Notes under the pieces: model-generated
The model's input: the letters and a program-made list of their open reading frames with translations, nothing else
What the model was told of the DNA's origin: nothing
Databases searched by the model: none
Part shown: piece by piece, positions 38,870 to 48,348 of the stretch
Numbering within the stretch: position 1 is the stretch's first letter
Layout: each line of letters opens with the position of its first letter
Program-made: the position numbers and the translations under genes
IMG/VR virus record: IMGVR_UViG_3300043444_000203
Coordinates: 1-61,639 of that record
Direction: 5' to 3' (one strand)
Source: a virus
Length of the DNA stretch: 61,639 nucleotides

Positions 38870-41639
38870 TAATTTTTCCAATGTTTGCCGACAAATATGA
38901 ACCAGTACCTCTAACAACAAGTCTTGTTGTTATGGTATTCGAAGTTACAGTATTTGCGATGATAGCCTCATCAAAAACAACATTTATAGTTGCGGATGTG
39001 GAAGTCACATTAATATTCGAACTGACATACGCAAAATTTGAGTTTATGACTTCGGTCACGCTAACTGTATTTCCTGTGGAAATATGGATAACATCTCCTT
39101 GCTGTAGGTCATTTATGAAGTTGACGCTGTTGGCATGTCCAAAAATAATGTTTGAACCAGAAACAACATTTACAGTATTCGATATCTGTCTAGTTACGCC
39201 ACTCAATATAATTGTATCGCCAATATTAACTGTATTCGCCAAATCAGCCGAAACATTTGTTGATATGATTCTGCTTGGTCCAGTTGCAATATTGAAAGTG
39301 TCTTCCATAGTATCAAATGACAATAAAACTAAGTCATCACGATAAGACACATTTTCGGTAATATCATCAATACGAACAACAAAAGTTTTTGTTCCAATTG
39401 GATGTACGATATCTTCCAGAGGCTTTTTGAATCTAGAATAATCTGTGGTCGTTTTGATAATATATGAGAAATTGTGATATTTACTTCCGTCCTGTAATTT
39501 CTTGTCAGCACTAATCTGACCATCAGTATTCAAGTATAGTCCAGGATAACGAATTAGACCATTCTCAAATTTGGCATTCGCTTTCGCTCTTCCATCACCA
39601 TAATACAATTCAGTCACAACATTAGCCGAAGTCACTCCATCATCAGAGATTAGGAGTTTTGTTTTATCTAATGTTCCTTTGTAATCAAACAATCTCAAAA
39701 ATCCTGTTGAAGGTACAAATGAGTCCACCTTTGCACTAAAGGTCGTATTTGTGTTTGATGTGCCCTGATAGACAGTAGTATTAGAAACGAACAATTGTCC
39801 GGAAGTCACATTAGAAACAGTCAAGTCTGCGTTTCTTAAAGAGATGATAGGAGCGTCCGTGTAATCGTAGCCATAACTATAAACCCTAAGTTTCGATATT
39901 GAACCGACTCTAGATGTGGACAAATCGAATGATTCGCCATCACCATTAATCTCTCTAATGTGCAATACTGCATTAGCACCAGAAACTGTGTTTATGGTAA
40001 TTGTTGGTAAAGAATCTGTGGTATAAGCCTCTCCTCCAATAACATAGTCACCAGTGTCTTGAAACTCCACTTTTTTGATACCGTTGTTCGCATGAACTTC
40101 CGTAATTTTTGCATTAGCACCATATCCACTTCCACCAGTGAATACCAAATATTCACCTACAGCATAATTGTCGCCAGGATTATCAATCGCTATTCTACCC
40201 AAAGAACCCAATTTTTTTAAATCTCGGCGCATGACTTTATATAAAGAAATGCCAGTGATATCATTTGAGAAAGATTGGTTAAATGTAACACGACTTGATG
40301 TTACTTCCGTAACAACACGAGTTGCTTCAAATCTATTTCTTAAAGAAATTCTAGCCAAGTCACCAACTTCAAATGAGAGTGTCAAATCTTGTGAAGAACT
40401 TGTTATATAATCTGTGTCTTTTAAAATATTAGCGGAAGTCAAAACAAGTACATCTTGTTCATCTTCCAGATAAAGACTATAAACATCTGTTGTGGGTTTA
40501 GTTCTATATCCACCACCTTGACCCAACAAAGATACTGATGCTATCGAATACAAATTTAATGATTGTGTATCGGTAATCTGTAAAATGGTATTAGCATTCA
40601 TTGAATCAATCATATCATCAAATATAGATTCAATCAATGTGCTGGAAACATTTACTACACGATAATTTGTTTTGTCCAACAAATCAATTTTTGCAGTGGC
40701 TTCAGTTCCAAGTGGAGCATTATCAAAGCCACCGATAAAGCGAAAAATAGATGAATTTGCAAATTCTGTTGGACTTCTAAAACCAAACCCACCATTCATA
40801 ACCACAACATCAGTTACACCACCTTTTGTAGTTTCACCAACATATGCAATAGCGCCAATTGGTGTATTAGAACTAGGATTTAAACCACCAACAATAGTTA
40901 CAGGATCACCAAGATAACCAGTTGTCGGATCATATTCATTGTAATATAGTCCTCTATTTTGTGGATCAATTTTGATTTCAGATAATGCACCAATCAAACG
41001 ACCAGAAACGGTAATATCAGTTACACCATTATTGTATGTTGCAGAAACAGTTTCACCTGTTTCAAACAATCTCTGGACATTGGATACATAAACTTCAATA
41101 TAGACAATACCCAACTGTCTATCCACTGAGCGAATAACTTTTTCAACTAGGGCTGTAGATTTTGATGTTTGACCAGTCAATACACATTTTTCAATATTAT
41201 AAATGTTTTCATCGTCCGTATCAATTCTCAAAGCGAGTGGTAGAACCCATTTACCATCCGATGTTTTTAGAACATCTTCCTTAGGATAGTAAATGTCAAT
41301 ATCTTCATTATATAATGCCTTGAAGAGGAACTTTACAGAATCTTGTGTACCACTAGTTTTGTAGAATTCGTGAATCAGTTTCAGAAATAGTGGTTTGTCG
41401 CCAGCAATCTCTGTTGGAAAATATGGTGTTAAATCTTTTCTGATTTGCTCAATGTAGTAATCATCGGCAGTATCAATGTCTATGGATTTTTGAAGTGCAT
41501 CCAACTCATAGGAAACTTGATTGTTTGTTTCCAGCCACTCATAGTATTTTTCCAAAAATGTGACGAATATTGGATAATCGTCACGAACAAAACCAGGTAA
41601 TTGATTTCTTACCAGTTTAGATGTTAGAACTTCTTGCAT
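38865..41639 (-). CDS. 7: baseplate wedge protein, gp7-like
   Basis: A 924-residue protein between genes 6 and 8, the position of gene 7. The N-terminus (LTSKLVRNQLPGFVRDDYPI, then FVTFLEKYYEWLE) and the helical block TSGTQDSVKFLFKALYNEDI are typical of the gp7-like wedge initiators of aquatic T4-like phages. Repeated Gly-rich strands of the kind IDNPGDNYAVGEYLVFTGGSG and a C-terminal beta region follow. T4 gp7 is 1032 residues. The role, linking hub-proximal wedge parts (gp6, gp25, gp53) to gp8/gp10, is assigned from position and the N-terminal pattern. Confidence 0.72.
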   Translation of the reverse strand: MQEVLTSKLVRNQLPGFVRDDYPIFVTFLEKYYEWLETNNQVSYELDALQKSIDIDTADDYYIEQIRKDLTPYFPTEIAGDKPLFLKLIHEFYKTSGTQDSVKFLFKALYNEDIDIYYPKEDVLKTSDGKWVLPLALRIDTDDENIYNIEKCVLTGQTSKSTALVEKVIRSVDRQLGIVYIEVYVSNVQRLFETGETVSATYNNGVTDITVSGRLIGALSEIKIDPQNRGLYYNEYDPTTGYLGDPVTIVGGLNPSSNTPIGAIAYVGETTKGGVTDVVVMNGGFGFRSPTEFANSSIFRFIGGFDNAPLGTEATAKIDLLDKTNYRVVNVSSTLIESIFDDMIDSMNANTILQITDTQSLNLYSIASVSLLGQGGGYRTKPTTDVYSLYLEDEQDVLVLTSANILKDTDYITSSSQDLTLSFEVGDLARISLRNRFEATRVVTEVTSSRVTFNQSFSNDITGISLYKVMRRDLKKLGSLGRIAIDNPGDNYAVGEYLVFTGGSGYGANAKITEVHANNGIKKVEFQDTGDYVIGGEAYTTDSLPTITINTVSGANAVLHIREINGDGESFDLSTSRVGSISKLRVYSYGYDYTDAPIISLRNADLTVSNVTSGQLFVSNTTVYQGTSNTNTTFSAKVDSFVPSTGFLRLFDYKGTLDKTKLLISDDGVTSANVVTELYYGDGRAKANAKFENGLIRYPGLYLNTDGQISADKKLQDGSKYHNFSYIIKTTTDYSRFKKPLEDIVHPIGTKTFVVRIDDITENVSYRDDLVLLSFDTMEDTFNIATGPSRIISTNVSADLANTVNIGDTIILSGVTRQISNTVNVVSGSNIIFGHANSVNFINDLQQGDVIHISTGNTVSVTEVINSNFAYVSSNINVTSTSATINVVFDEAIIANTVTSNTITTRLVVRGTGSYLSANIGKIR

Positions 41640-43711
41640 TAAACTTGTACCGTCTTAACAATAATTGATGTTGGATCGTCAGCATCCAAAACCAACATGT
41701 TGTTCAATTTGGATTGGATAATATTGGATGCAGGTCTGAAATGTAAAAGAATATCTCCGAAATCATTATTAATGGCAATGGGAGCAAATTCTGTTATTGT
41801 TATCTTACCCAAAACATAATCTATCGTTCCTGCGACACCGTTGTTTTTGGATTGATTGATAATAACTTTTGTACTCTGGCTACTTATCTCATCCGTTTTA
41901 TAGTATGCGATTCTTAGTTGACCGAATCTACCTTCGAGAACAGCAGTTGCTTCGGCTAGAACACCACCACCGCCGATGATACGAACTGCGGCTGATGTGT
42001 ATCCGATTCCAGGACTTGTAACATCAACTCTTGACAATTTACCATTGACGATAACTGCAACAGCAGTGGCACCCTGTCCATCACCAACGATTTCGATAGT
42101 TGGTGTAGTTGTATATCCATAGCCTGTGTTTGTAACAGTAATAGATTCTAGACCTGTGAATGATGATGGAATTTCTTCAAAGAAACATTGTCTAGAAATA
42201 CCATTCTCATCAACCATTGTAAAGTCTGGTGATGAATAGAAATTGTCGTTTGTGGTACCTCGGCTCAATGGAAAACCGAAATTCAAAGTATATGAATCAC
42301 TATTAGTTAATACTGGTCTGAATTTTTTAGCAACATACAATTCAACATCATCAGAAATAATTGATTTATCATAATTATAAATTGTTTGTTCCAAACCAGA
42401 ATAGTTAAAGTAACTATTAAATTTGTTCAAGTTTGTTTCACAGTAATCTCTAATCAATGTTCTTATATTTTCTTTGATAACAGAATCACTTAATGTTGTT
42501 TTTGCTTTATTGTAAAATACGGTTGTCTCGACCGACAAGTAGTTGTAATCAACATCAACGATTTCTGGAGTGACAGTTAGAATGCTGATTGGCTTCAAGA
42601 TGTTTTGTTTAACATATTCCTTTTCAGTCTGTGTAACTTCGAAACCCAACTTAGGTTTAGCCGCAACAAAAACTTTACCATAAACAGGAGGATTATTCTC
42701 TTCCCCACCCCAAACGTTTACTGCTTCAAATGCAGGATACTTTTGTTGAATTAGACGAATATAGTCGTTCTTTGTTACCGCACGATTCTGTGCCAACAGA
42801 GAAAGTGGTGCGGCAAATTTAATTTGATCCACGGTTTCACGAACTGTTCCACCTGATGCGCCACTCAAAGAAACAACATCAACATTACTGAAACCACCAA
42901 TGCTGGTTGAAGAAATGAAATTATTTGCTTTATTGGAATCTGGACCAGATGATACCAAATATTCCATTGTAACAACAGCGCCATTGTTTAATTTTTTACC
43001 GAGAACATTATCACCAAAATAAATTTCATACTGACCGTTCTGACCTTCCTGCAAAAAGTACACTTCGCTTGTCGAAATCAATTCCAGTTTATTTGTTGAT
43101 AATTCATAAACTGTGGTGTTAGTATTTGATGCCGAAGGACGAACCGATACTGCTAATGTGCTTGTGTCCACATTCTCATCAGGAATGGTAAAAATTTGTT
43201 TTGGATTCGATGATTCGTTATGTGTGTAACTATATGTCACATAGTCGCCTTCATAGATGGGCAACGAAGTGAATGTGAAAGTATTGCCACTCTTTGCTAC
43301 TGTTTTGGATTCTAATGTGATAAAATTGTATGCTTTACCATCAATCTGATTTGATATGAATACGAAGTTTTTTGGAATTGTCAATGAACCAGAACCACCT
43401 GTTCCTGTATCAACTACAACATTAACGATTGCTCTAGGCGCAGTTGTAGAACGTGGTGTGTATCCAATTCGTTTCGCATGTGAAACAACAGAGTTGCGTA
43501 GAACGGCAGAATCCATGAAAGATTCATTGGCAATCATGTTTAGATAATATGCGTTGTAATGAGTATTGTACGCAAGAATGTCCATCAAAACATTAAGTCC
43601 AGAACCATCAAAGTCATAATCTTGAAATTCAGATTGTGACTTTAGGAATGTTTTTAAATTGGTTTTGATTGTATCAAAATCAAGTGCGGTTACGTTTAAG
43701 CGGTCTGCCAT
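41639..43711 (-). CDS. 6: baseplate wedge subunit gp6
   Basis: A 690-residue wedge protein. The N-terminus (LDFDTIKTNLKTFLKSQSEF, then DGSGLNVLMDILAYNTHYNA) is strongly diagnostic of the gp6/gpJ family, as is the segment AYYLNMIANESFMDSAVLRN. gp6 forms the central ring of the baseplate and controls its switch. The C-terminal third has Gly-rich strands (GYTTTPTIEIVGDGQGATAV) also found in the gp7-like protein next to it. The stop codon overlaps the gene 7 ATG. Confidence 0.95.
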   Translation of the reverse strand: MADRLNVTALDFDTIKTNLKTFLKSQSEFQDYDFDGSGLNVLMDILAYNTHYNAYYLNMIANESFMDSAVLRNSVVSHAKRIGYTPRSTTAPRAIVNVVVDTGTGGSGSLTIPKNFVFISNQIDGKAYNFITLESKTVAKSGNTFTFTSLPIYEGDYVTYSYTHNESSNPKQIFTIPDENVDTSTLAVSVRPSASNTNTTVYELSTNKLELISTSEVYFLQEGQNGQYEIYFGDNVLGKKLNNGAVVTMEYLVSSGPDSNKANNFISSTSIGGFSNVDVVSLSGASGGTVRETVDQIKFAAPLSLLAQNRAVTKNDYIRLIQQKYPAFEAVNVWGGEENNPPVYGKVFVAAKPKLGFEVTQTEKEYVKQNILKPISILTVTPEIVDVDYNYLSVETTVFYNKAKTTLSDSVIKENIRTLIRDYCETNLNKFNSYFNYSGLEQTIYNYDKSIISDDVELYVAKKFRPVLTNSDSYTLNFGFPLSRGTTNDNFYSSPDFTMVDENGISRQCFFEEIPSSFTGLESITVTNTGYGYTTTPTIEIVGDGQGATAVAVIVNGKLSRVDVTSPGIGYTSAAVRIIGGGGVLAEATAVLEGRFGQLRIAYYKTDEISSQSTKVIINQSKNNGVAGTIDYVLGKITITEFAPIAINNDFGDILLHFRPASNIIQSKLNNMLVLDADDPTSIIVKTVQV

Positions 43712-43713
43712 TT

Positions 43714-44118
43714 TTATCTAGTTCTTTTTAAGAAAAATTGTATTGATATTGGTTCGGTACGATTCACAATGTAGAACTGCATACCAATATTGTAAGAATT
43801 ATTATCGAAGTCTGGTGAAACTTGTATGGACTCAACCACCACTCTAGGCTCATAATTGTTGATTGTCTGAAAAATCTCACGCTGAATTGCCGATGCAGTA
43901 ATGTTGTCCATATTTTCGAACAACAATCTTTGAATGTTTGATCCAATTTCAGGCTGAAAAGGTCTCTCATAATGATTCGTGAGAATCAAATTCTTGAGAG
44001 AATTGATAACAGCCATTTCGTCCACATGCTTTGTTACATCCTTTCTTACAGGATGCGCTGTGAACCTCAAATCTAGGTCTTTATATTGACGGACTGTGTT
44101 TGCTTGAATTGTTGCCAT
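43714..44118 (-). CDS. 25: baseplate wedge subunit gp25
   Basis: A 134-residue protein of the gp25/GpW family. Key features: YKDLDLRFTAHPVRKDV near residues 12-28, NHYERPFQPEIGSNIQRLLF near 48-67, and NNYEPRVVVESIQV near 88-101. The EPR motif is conserved in sheath-initiating baseplate proteins from phages to type VI secretion (TssE). In T4 gp25 forms part of the wedge core with gp6 and gp53 and starts sheath assembly. AATAAATA lies 4 nt before the ATG with no ribosome binding site. Confidence 0.95.
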   Translation of the reverse strand: MATIQANTVRQYKDLDLRFTAHPVRKDVTKHVDEMAVINSLKNLILTNHYERPFQPEIGSNIQRLLFENMDNITASAIQREIFQTINNYEPRVVVESIQVSPDFDNNSYNIGMQFYIVNRTEPISIQFFLKRTR

Positions 44119-44122
44119 CTGT

Positions 44123-44130
44123 TATTTATT
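44123..44130 (-). promoter_or_regulatory. AATAAATA element 4 nt before gene 25
   Basis: The minus strand reads AATAAATA, ACAG, ATG. There is no purine-rich ribosome binding site, so this is another candidate for a leaderless or near-leaderless late message. Confidence 0.35.
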
Positions 44131-44950
44131 AAGTATTTGCCAGATTATTTACCAGAGTTTCGGTTCCAATGTAATTATTTACGAGATAAGTTTGTGTATT
44201 TCCTAGATTGGTAAATCTATCCAGAACGAGATAATCGTTCACCAATTCTACAGACTTTGCGTAAAAATTCCAGTCGTGTGTTCTTCTATTGTAAATCAAA
44301 CTGTTTGCGGTATTGATGTGATCCGCAATCGAAATTGCCTGTGCTTGGGTCAAATAGCACATATTATTAGGTCTAACCAGAGAACTGATTGTCACATAAT
44401 CTTGATTGATTGTGGTATTGTTTGCCGCTAATTCGTCACCTATGAACAAACTTGTGAAAGAGCCTAGCATAGGTGTACTGTTGGATACACCATCACTCAC
44501 ATTCGTTATTCTCAATACTTGCTGTCCGATAGAGACTGCCAAATCATAATCTGGTATAGACGCCGCATTAGCAGATTCAACACCTAAACCGGAGATATTA
44601 TCTGTATGTGACTTAAATGCCGCAAGTTCAATGATATAATTATTTGCCGCATCAGAAATTGCCTGAACATAAGTCGCATTCAGTATCAGAGGAAATGTAT
44701 TCGCAGGATCGTTTGTTGTAATTGCTCTTATCGCAGTAACATTCGATGTTAAAGTGGAACACAATGTAACATGAGGATTTTTAACATAATCCGTTTTATC
44801 AACCGCACCTGCCGAAAGAGCATCCAACTGCCAATCAGCGATAGCCACTGGTGCCGCATTCAAAGTTTTCAATGCACCAGAGGTCAAATACTGTGCATCT
44901 CCAAATGCATCAGTATCAAAATTAAATCCCAATCTTCCAAAAACACTCAT
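44129..44950 (-). CDS. baseplate-region protein of unknown function
   Basis: A 273-residue protein I cannot place in a family. It begins SVFGRLGFNFDTDAFGDAQY and contains helical Ala-rich stretches (YVQAISDAANNYIIELAAFK; LTQAQAISIADHINTANSLI) and beta segments with LGSFTSLFIGDELAANNTTI. It lies between gene 25 and the separate spike gene, with a GGAG site before the ATG and a GATAAATA element 22 nt upstream, so it is expressed with the late baseplate genes. A structural or assembly role is likely from position only. Confidence 0.7.
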   Translation of the reverse strand: MSVFGRLGFNFDTDAFGDAQYLTSGALKTLNAAPVAIADWQLDALSAGAVDKTDYVKNPHVTLCSTLTSNVTAIRAITTNDPANTFPLILNATYVQAISDAANNYIIELAAFKSHTDNISGLGVESANAASIPDYDLAVSIGQQVLRITNVSDGVSNSTPMLGSFTSLFIGDELAANNTTINQDYVTISSLVRPNNMCYLTQAQAISIADHINTANSLIYNRRTHDWNFYAKSVELVNDYLVLDRFTNLGNTQTYLVNNYIGTETLVNNLANT

Positions 44951-44972
44951 AATAACTCCGTAAACATTTTCA

Positions 44973-44980
44973 TATTTATC
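44973..44980 (-). promoter_or_regulatory. T4-type late promoter element for the 273-aa gene
   Basis: The minus strand reads GATAAATA 22 nt upstream of the ATG, just inside the 3' end of the spike gene. The leader carries a GGAG site. Confidence 0.45.
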
Positions 44981-45773
44981 ACATCAATGGTCGTGGTGGT
45001 CCAGATGGACCTTTTGGTGTAGGATGGGTGTGCGTATTGTATGACATTCGCATTGCTTCCATTGTGCCTCTAACATCTTTGGTGATGATACCGCTAATCA
45101 AAGGAGCATTCACACTAACCGTAGCATTAATGACACCGGGCGCACCAGCGGCTGGAAATCCAGCAGAGACACCACCTAGTGTTGAAATACCAGCCACAGG
45201 ATTTGATGAGCCAGGAATACCTGCATGAATTCCTGTTCCCGCTGTTACTGCGCCACGAGAGAACACAGATTCGCCTGAGATATCTCCATCAACTTCCAAA
45301 TCAGACAAGATATCAACTTCATCTTTCGCTACGATTCTCATCGTGCCTCCACCAGCATTTACGCTGATATTGTCGCCAGAAGTTTGTGAAATCTTCTTTC
45401 TCACAACTTGTTCGAAATTGCCAAAAACTTCCTGATAATAATTTCCTTCGATTCGTTCAACTTTATCGCCTTTCACATTCACAACACTATCACCTTCGAT
45501 AGTTATAGAACAAAAACCTTTAATCTTAACATAATTATTTTTTGCAGTAATCTCATAATTGTCTCCGACAATCTTATCCACACGAGTTCCGTCAGGTTGT
45601 ATTTCGGTGAAAGTTCCTGTTCTATGCTGTGTGCGAATTCTTTCGGCACCAGGTGTATCATCCCATTCCTGAAAGTGACCAGATTCAGTCTCAGTCACAC
45701 TATTGAATGGATATTTGGAAGCAAAGGCAGATTCAGGTTCTGTCCATGAATATGTACTAGGATCGGTTGCCAT
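44979..45773 (-). CDS. gp5-like tail spike (C-terminal beta-helix part as a separate gene)
   Basis: A 264-residue spike. Residues about 60-170 show regular short strands (NYEITAKNNYVKIKGFCSIT, then VNVKGDKVERIEGNYYQEVF), the pattern of the gp5C/VgrG intertwined triple beta-helix. The C-terminus ends in SYNTHTHPTPKGPSGPPRP. The H-T-H motif (H248, H250) is like the HxH iron-binding tip of P2-type spikes and suggests a metal-stabilised tip. In T4 the OB domain, lysozyme and beta-helix are one protein; here the OB domain is the gene upstream, which abuts this one at base 45773. The spike would pierce the outer membrane. Confidence 0.8.
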   Translation of the reverse strand: MATDPSTYSWTEPESAFASKYPFNSVTETESGHFQEWDDTPGAERIRTQHRTGTFTEIQPDGTRVDKIVGDNYEITAKNNYVKIKGFCSITIEGDSVVNVKGDKVERIEGNYYQEVFGNFEQVVRKKISQTSGDNISVNAGGGTMRIVAKDEVDILSDLEVDGDISGESVFSRGAVTAGTGIHAGIPGSSNPVAGISTLGGVSAGFPAAGAPGVINATVSVNAPLISGIITKDVRGTMEAMRMSYNTHTHPTPKGPSGPPRPLM

Positions 45774-47050
45774 TATGCGAGTGCTCCATTACCGTATGAA
45801 TTAGAATCATATTCTTGTGAATTTGGAAATAATTGTGTCAACAAATTTTTGGCTTCAGCATCTGTCAACGGAGTTGTTGGATTCAAGGTTGCACCAACTA
45901 TAGTTGCAGGTGCGGCATATAATTTTGCAGCCTGTGTTGCCAGTTCTTTTGTTGCTGTGGTAACATCTTTGACAGCATCAGATATTTCAGAAATTGTGGA
46001 TGTTCCGCCACCAGTAAAATCTGCGACAATCAATCTTATACCTTCCTGCAATTCTGTATATGCTTGTGCTAAACATTCTTTGAACATAGCCAGTAGTTTT
46101 TCTGGCAAACTCAAGATATACTGAATCAAAGCATTAATCTTTTGAACATATACCACAATCACATCAACATATGCATTTATTTCTTCCAACATTGCAGTGG
46201 CTCGTTTCAGCAATCTGGCAAAAGACCTAATCTGTGCCGCAATAGCAGAACTTCCACCGGATGTACCAAGTGCTTTAATGACTGCCTGTATTGTTTTGCG
46301 AATCGCCATAGCAATTTGTCCTGTACCAACTTTGGCAGCAGACATAGTGTTTCTAACATACATCGCAAAATCACACACATGCTCTCTGTTTGCATTGGAT
46401 ACTTCGATGCCAGTTTTTGTTATAACACCTCTAGACAGTGCAGGCAAAACAGGTTCATTGTATCTTTCAGTTACAACTCCACTTGGTGGATTTGGTGATG
46501 CGGCAACTTGTCTCTGGCTTCTTCTATCACGAAATCCTTTTTGTGGTTTGCTATCAACAACATTTTTTAAATCATCAATTTGCTTTTGTACTGCCGCAAT
46601 TTTGGCTTTCTGTTGTTGTATTTGTCTGACAGCAACAGCATTTTGACCACCAGTGGCAGTCATTAGTGTTAATGTTTTATTTAAAGTGACAAGTTCACTT
46701 TCCAACTCAGCAATTTTAGCAACTGAACCATCATCAACTTTAGGTTCTTCAGATTGCATACCAACATAAATTCCTGTAACAACAGGCATCTGTGAATTGT
46801 AACCATCCTGAAAGAAACCGTGAACCCATTCACCATCTTTAGGTAAAGAGAAACTTCTGGATCCATTTATAGGAGCAACTATTTGTGCCCAAGGCAGGTC
46901 TTCGGTAGGCACAAGATTTGTATCGTCCGTGTGTAAACCGATAATGCGAATACGCAATCTACCCATTTTTGCTGGGTCATCTCTACCTTCTACTACACCA
47001 ACGAAGGTCACATGTCCTTCTCTGCCTGCAAAATTATTCTCTGTTGTCAT
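45773..47050 (-). CDS. 5: baseplate hub gp5-like protein, OB domain without lysozyme
   Basis: A 425-residue protein. Residues 1-110 form the gp5/VgrG OB-fold: GHVTFVGVVEGRDDPAKMGR, LRIRIIGLH, LPWAQIVAPINGSRSF, GEWVHGFFQDGYNSQMPVVT and GIY. A coiled-coil/linker region follows (about 125-175), then a helical domain (about 210-375) with hydrophobic amphipathic stretches (INALIQYILSLPEKLLAMFK). No T4-lysozyme-type catalytic sequence is visible. It should sit between the gp27 ring and the separate spike gene product. Its ATG overlaps the gene 27 stop (ATGA). Confidence 0.82.
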   Translation of the reverse strand: MTTENNFAGREGHVTFVGVVEGRDDPAKMGRLRIRIIGLHTDDTNLVPTEDLPWAQIVAPINGSRSFSLPKDGEWVHGFFQDGYNSQMPVVTGIYVGMQSEEPKVDDGSVAKIAELESELVTLNKTLTLMTATGGQNAVAVRQIQQQKAKIAAVQKQIDDLKNVVDSKPQKGFRDRRSQRQVAASPNPPSGVVTERYNEPVLPALSRGVITKTGIEVSNANREHVCDFAMYVRNTMSAAKVGTGQIAMAIRKTIQAVIKALGTSGGSSAIAAQIRSFARLLKRATAMLEEINAYVDVIVVYVQKINALIQYILSLPEKLLAMFKECLAQAYTELQEGIRLIVADFTGGGTSTISEISDAVKDVTTATKELATQAAKLYAAPATIVGATLNPTTPLTDAEAKNLLTQLFPNSQEYDSNSYGNGALA

Positions 47051-48348
47051 GTTTTATAGTTTGTTGAATCTGTGGCAACTTCCAAAATTGTTTCATGTTT
47101 ATCGTAACGAATCAAGTGTCTAACACCAACAATGATGTATTTACCACTCAAAGACTTGTCGCCTTGTTCCATTCTTTGTGTATCTATATTGTAGCGGTGT
47201 GGTATATTTAACTGCACACAAGAACCGGAATACAAGCCAAAGTTTCCAGGCATAGTTACACGAATTCTTTTCTGCATCAAATTATCAAAAATCATTTTTC
47301 TCTGTAGGATATAATTATCTGTGTCATCGACAATATTTGCAGACTTCACATCATTATTCTTCAAGTATGAATTGACTGTTCGTGTAGATTGGAAAGGATA
47401 AAGTGTTACCCTAGAATCATACATCTGTGTCGCTAATTTATTTTCTTTGTTTTTAATTTTGGTATTGATAGGATATTCATTTGCTCGTTTAGTGAAAACA
47501 TCATCATACGATACCTGATTTGTTTTGATTGTTCTAGTCAATGTGTCGAAACCGATAAACTTGCCAGCATAAACACCAGACTGAATATTGTGAGCATAGT
47601 TGAAGTTTGATAATACCTTATAGTCACGGGCACCAAGAACTTCATTATTGTAAATGTCTGTGGACTCTATAGCCAAGTTCTTAACACCAAAATTAATTGT
47701 GTGTACCGTATCTTGCGATAAAATTATTCCTAGTGGCATAAAGTTAAAACCATATGGTGCTTGCCAGAAAACAAAATCTGGTTTACCATCCATAGATACT
47801 GCTCGTTTCATCAAATGGGTGATTGTATCGAGAGGACTTTTATTCGCAGGCATCACCGAATGTATTCCTTTTGTGGGCATAATATTCCCCATGTGTGGCG
47901 TAGTATCAGCAACTTTCAGTTCATCAGTTAGAATTTTCTTAACGATATTTGAATGTGTGTCTGTATAGGTGTTCTTAACCCTCTTTTGCTCAGACAACAA
48001 AAACTCTGGTGAAACAAAGTGTAGTGTATACAACTCGGAGTTTTGATTTACCAATTTTCTATCTGTTAATTTGTAGATTGTAAATTTTCGTGTGAAGAAC
48101 ATAAAATTGGTATTGTCAACATCTTTAACAATATCAACTTCTATTGTTTCACTACCATCAAAATTAATCTGTGATGCTAAACCAATACCATCACGAATAA
48201 GAATGTTACCTGACATACATGGCATCAACATATTATCGAACACACTAAGTTCTTCGAAAATGCCACGAATGTCAATCACATCTTTACCATCATTGTAACT
48301 TATGGTAAGTTTTCTAATTTCAAATTGTGTGCTTTGTAATAGTGCCAT
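47047..48348 (-). CDS. 27: baseplate hub subunit gp27
   Basis: A 433-residue hub protein. The N-terminal half (FEIRKLTISYNDGKDVIDIR, then GIFEELSVFDNMLMPCMSGN and LIRDGIGLASQINFDGSE) and the C-terminal segment VQLNIPHRYNI...GDKSLSGKYIIVGVRH are typical of gp27 of aquatic T4-like phages, two tube-like domains plus a C-terminal barrel. gp27 trimers connect the tail tube to the gp5 needle. It is flanked by genes 53 and 5, and the ATG shares a base with the gene 53 stop. Confidence 0.82.
   Translation of the reverse strand: MALLQSTQFEIRKLTISYNDGKDVIDIRGIFEELSVFDNMLMPCMSGNILIRDGIGLASQINFDGSETIEVDIVKDVDNTNFMFFTRKFTIYKLTDRKLVNQNSELYTLHFVSPEFLLSEQKRVKNTYTDTHSNIVKKILTDELKVADTTPHMGNIMPTKGIHSVMPANKSPLDTITHLMKRAVSMDGKPDFVFWQAPYGFNFMPLGIILSQDTVHTINFGVKNLAIESTDIYNNEVLGARDYKVLSNFNYAHNIQSGVYAGKFIGFDTLTRTIKTNQVSYDDVFTKRANEYPINTKIKNKENKLATQMYDSRVTLYPFQSTRTVNSYLKNNDVKSANIVDDTDNYILQRKMIFDNLMQKRIRVTMPGNFGLYSGSCVQLNIPHRYNIDTQRMEQGDKSLSGKYIIVGVRHLIRYDKHETILEVATDSTNYKT

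Noticed and set aside
45773-47050. T4-type lysozyme domain in gp5
   Set aside because: No lysozyme catalytic pattern; the region after the OB domain is coiled-coil and helical.
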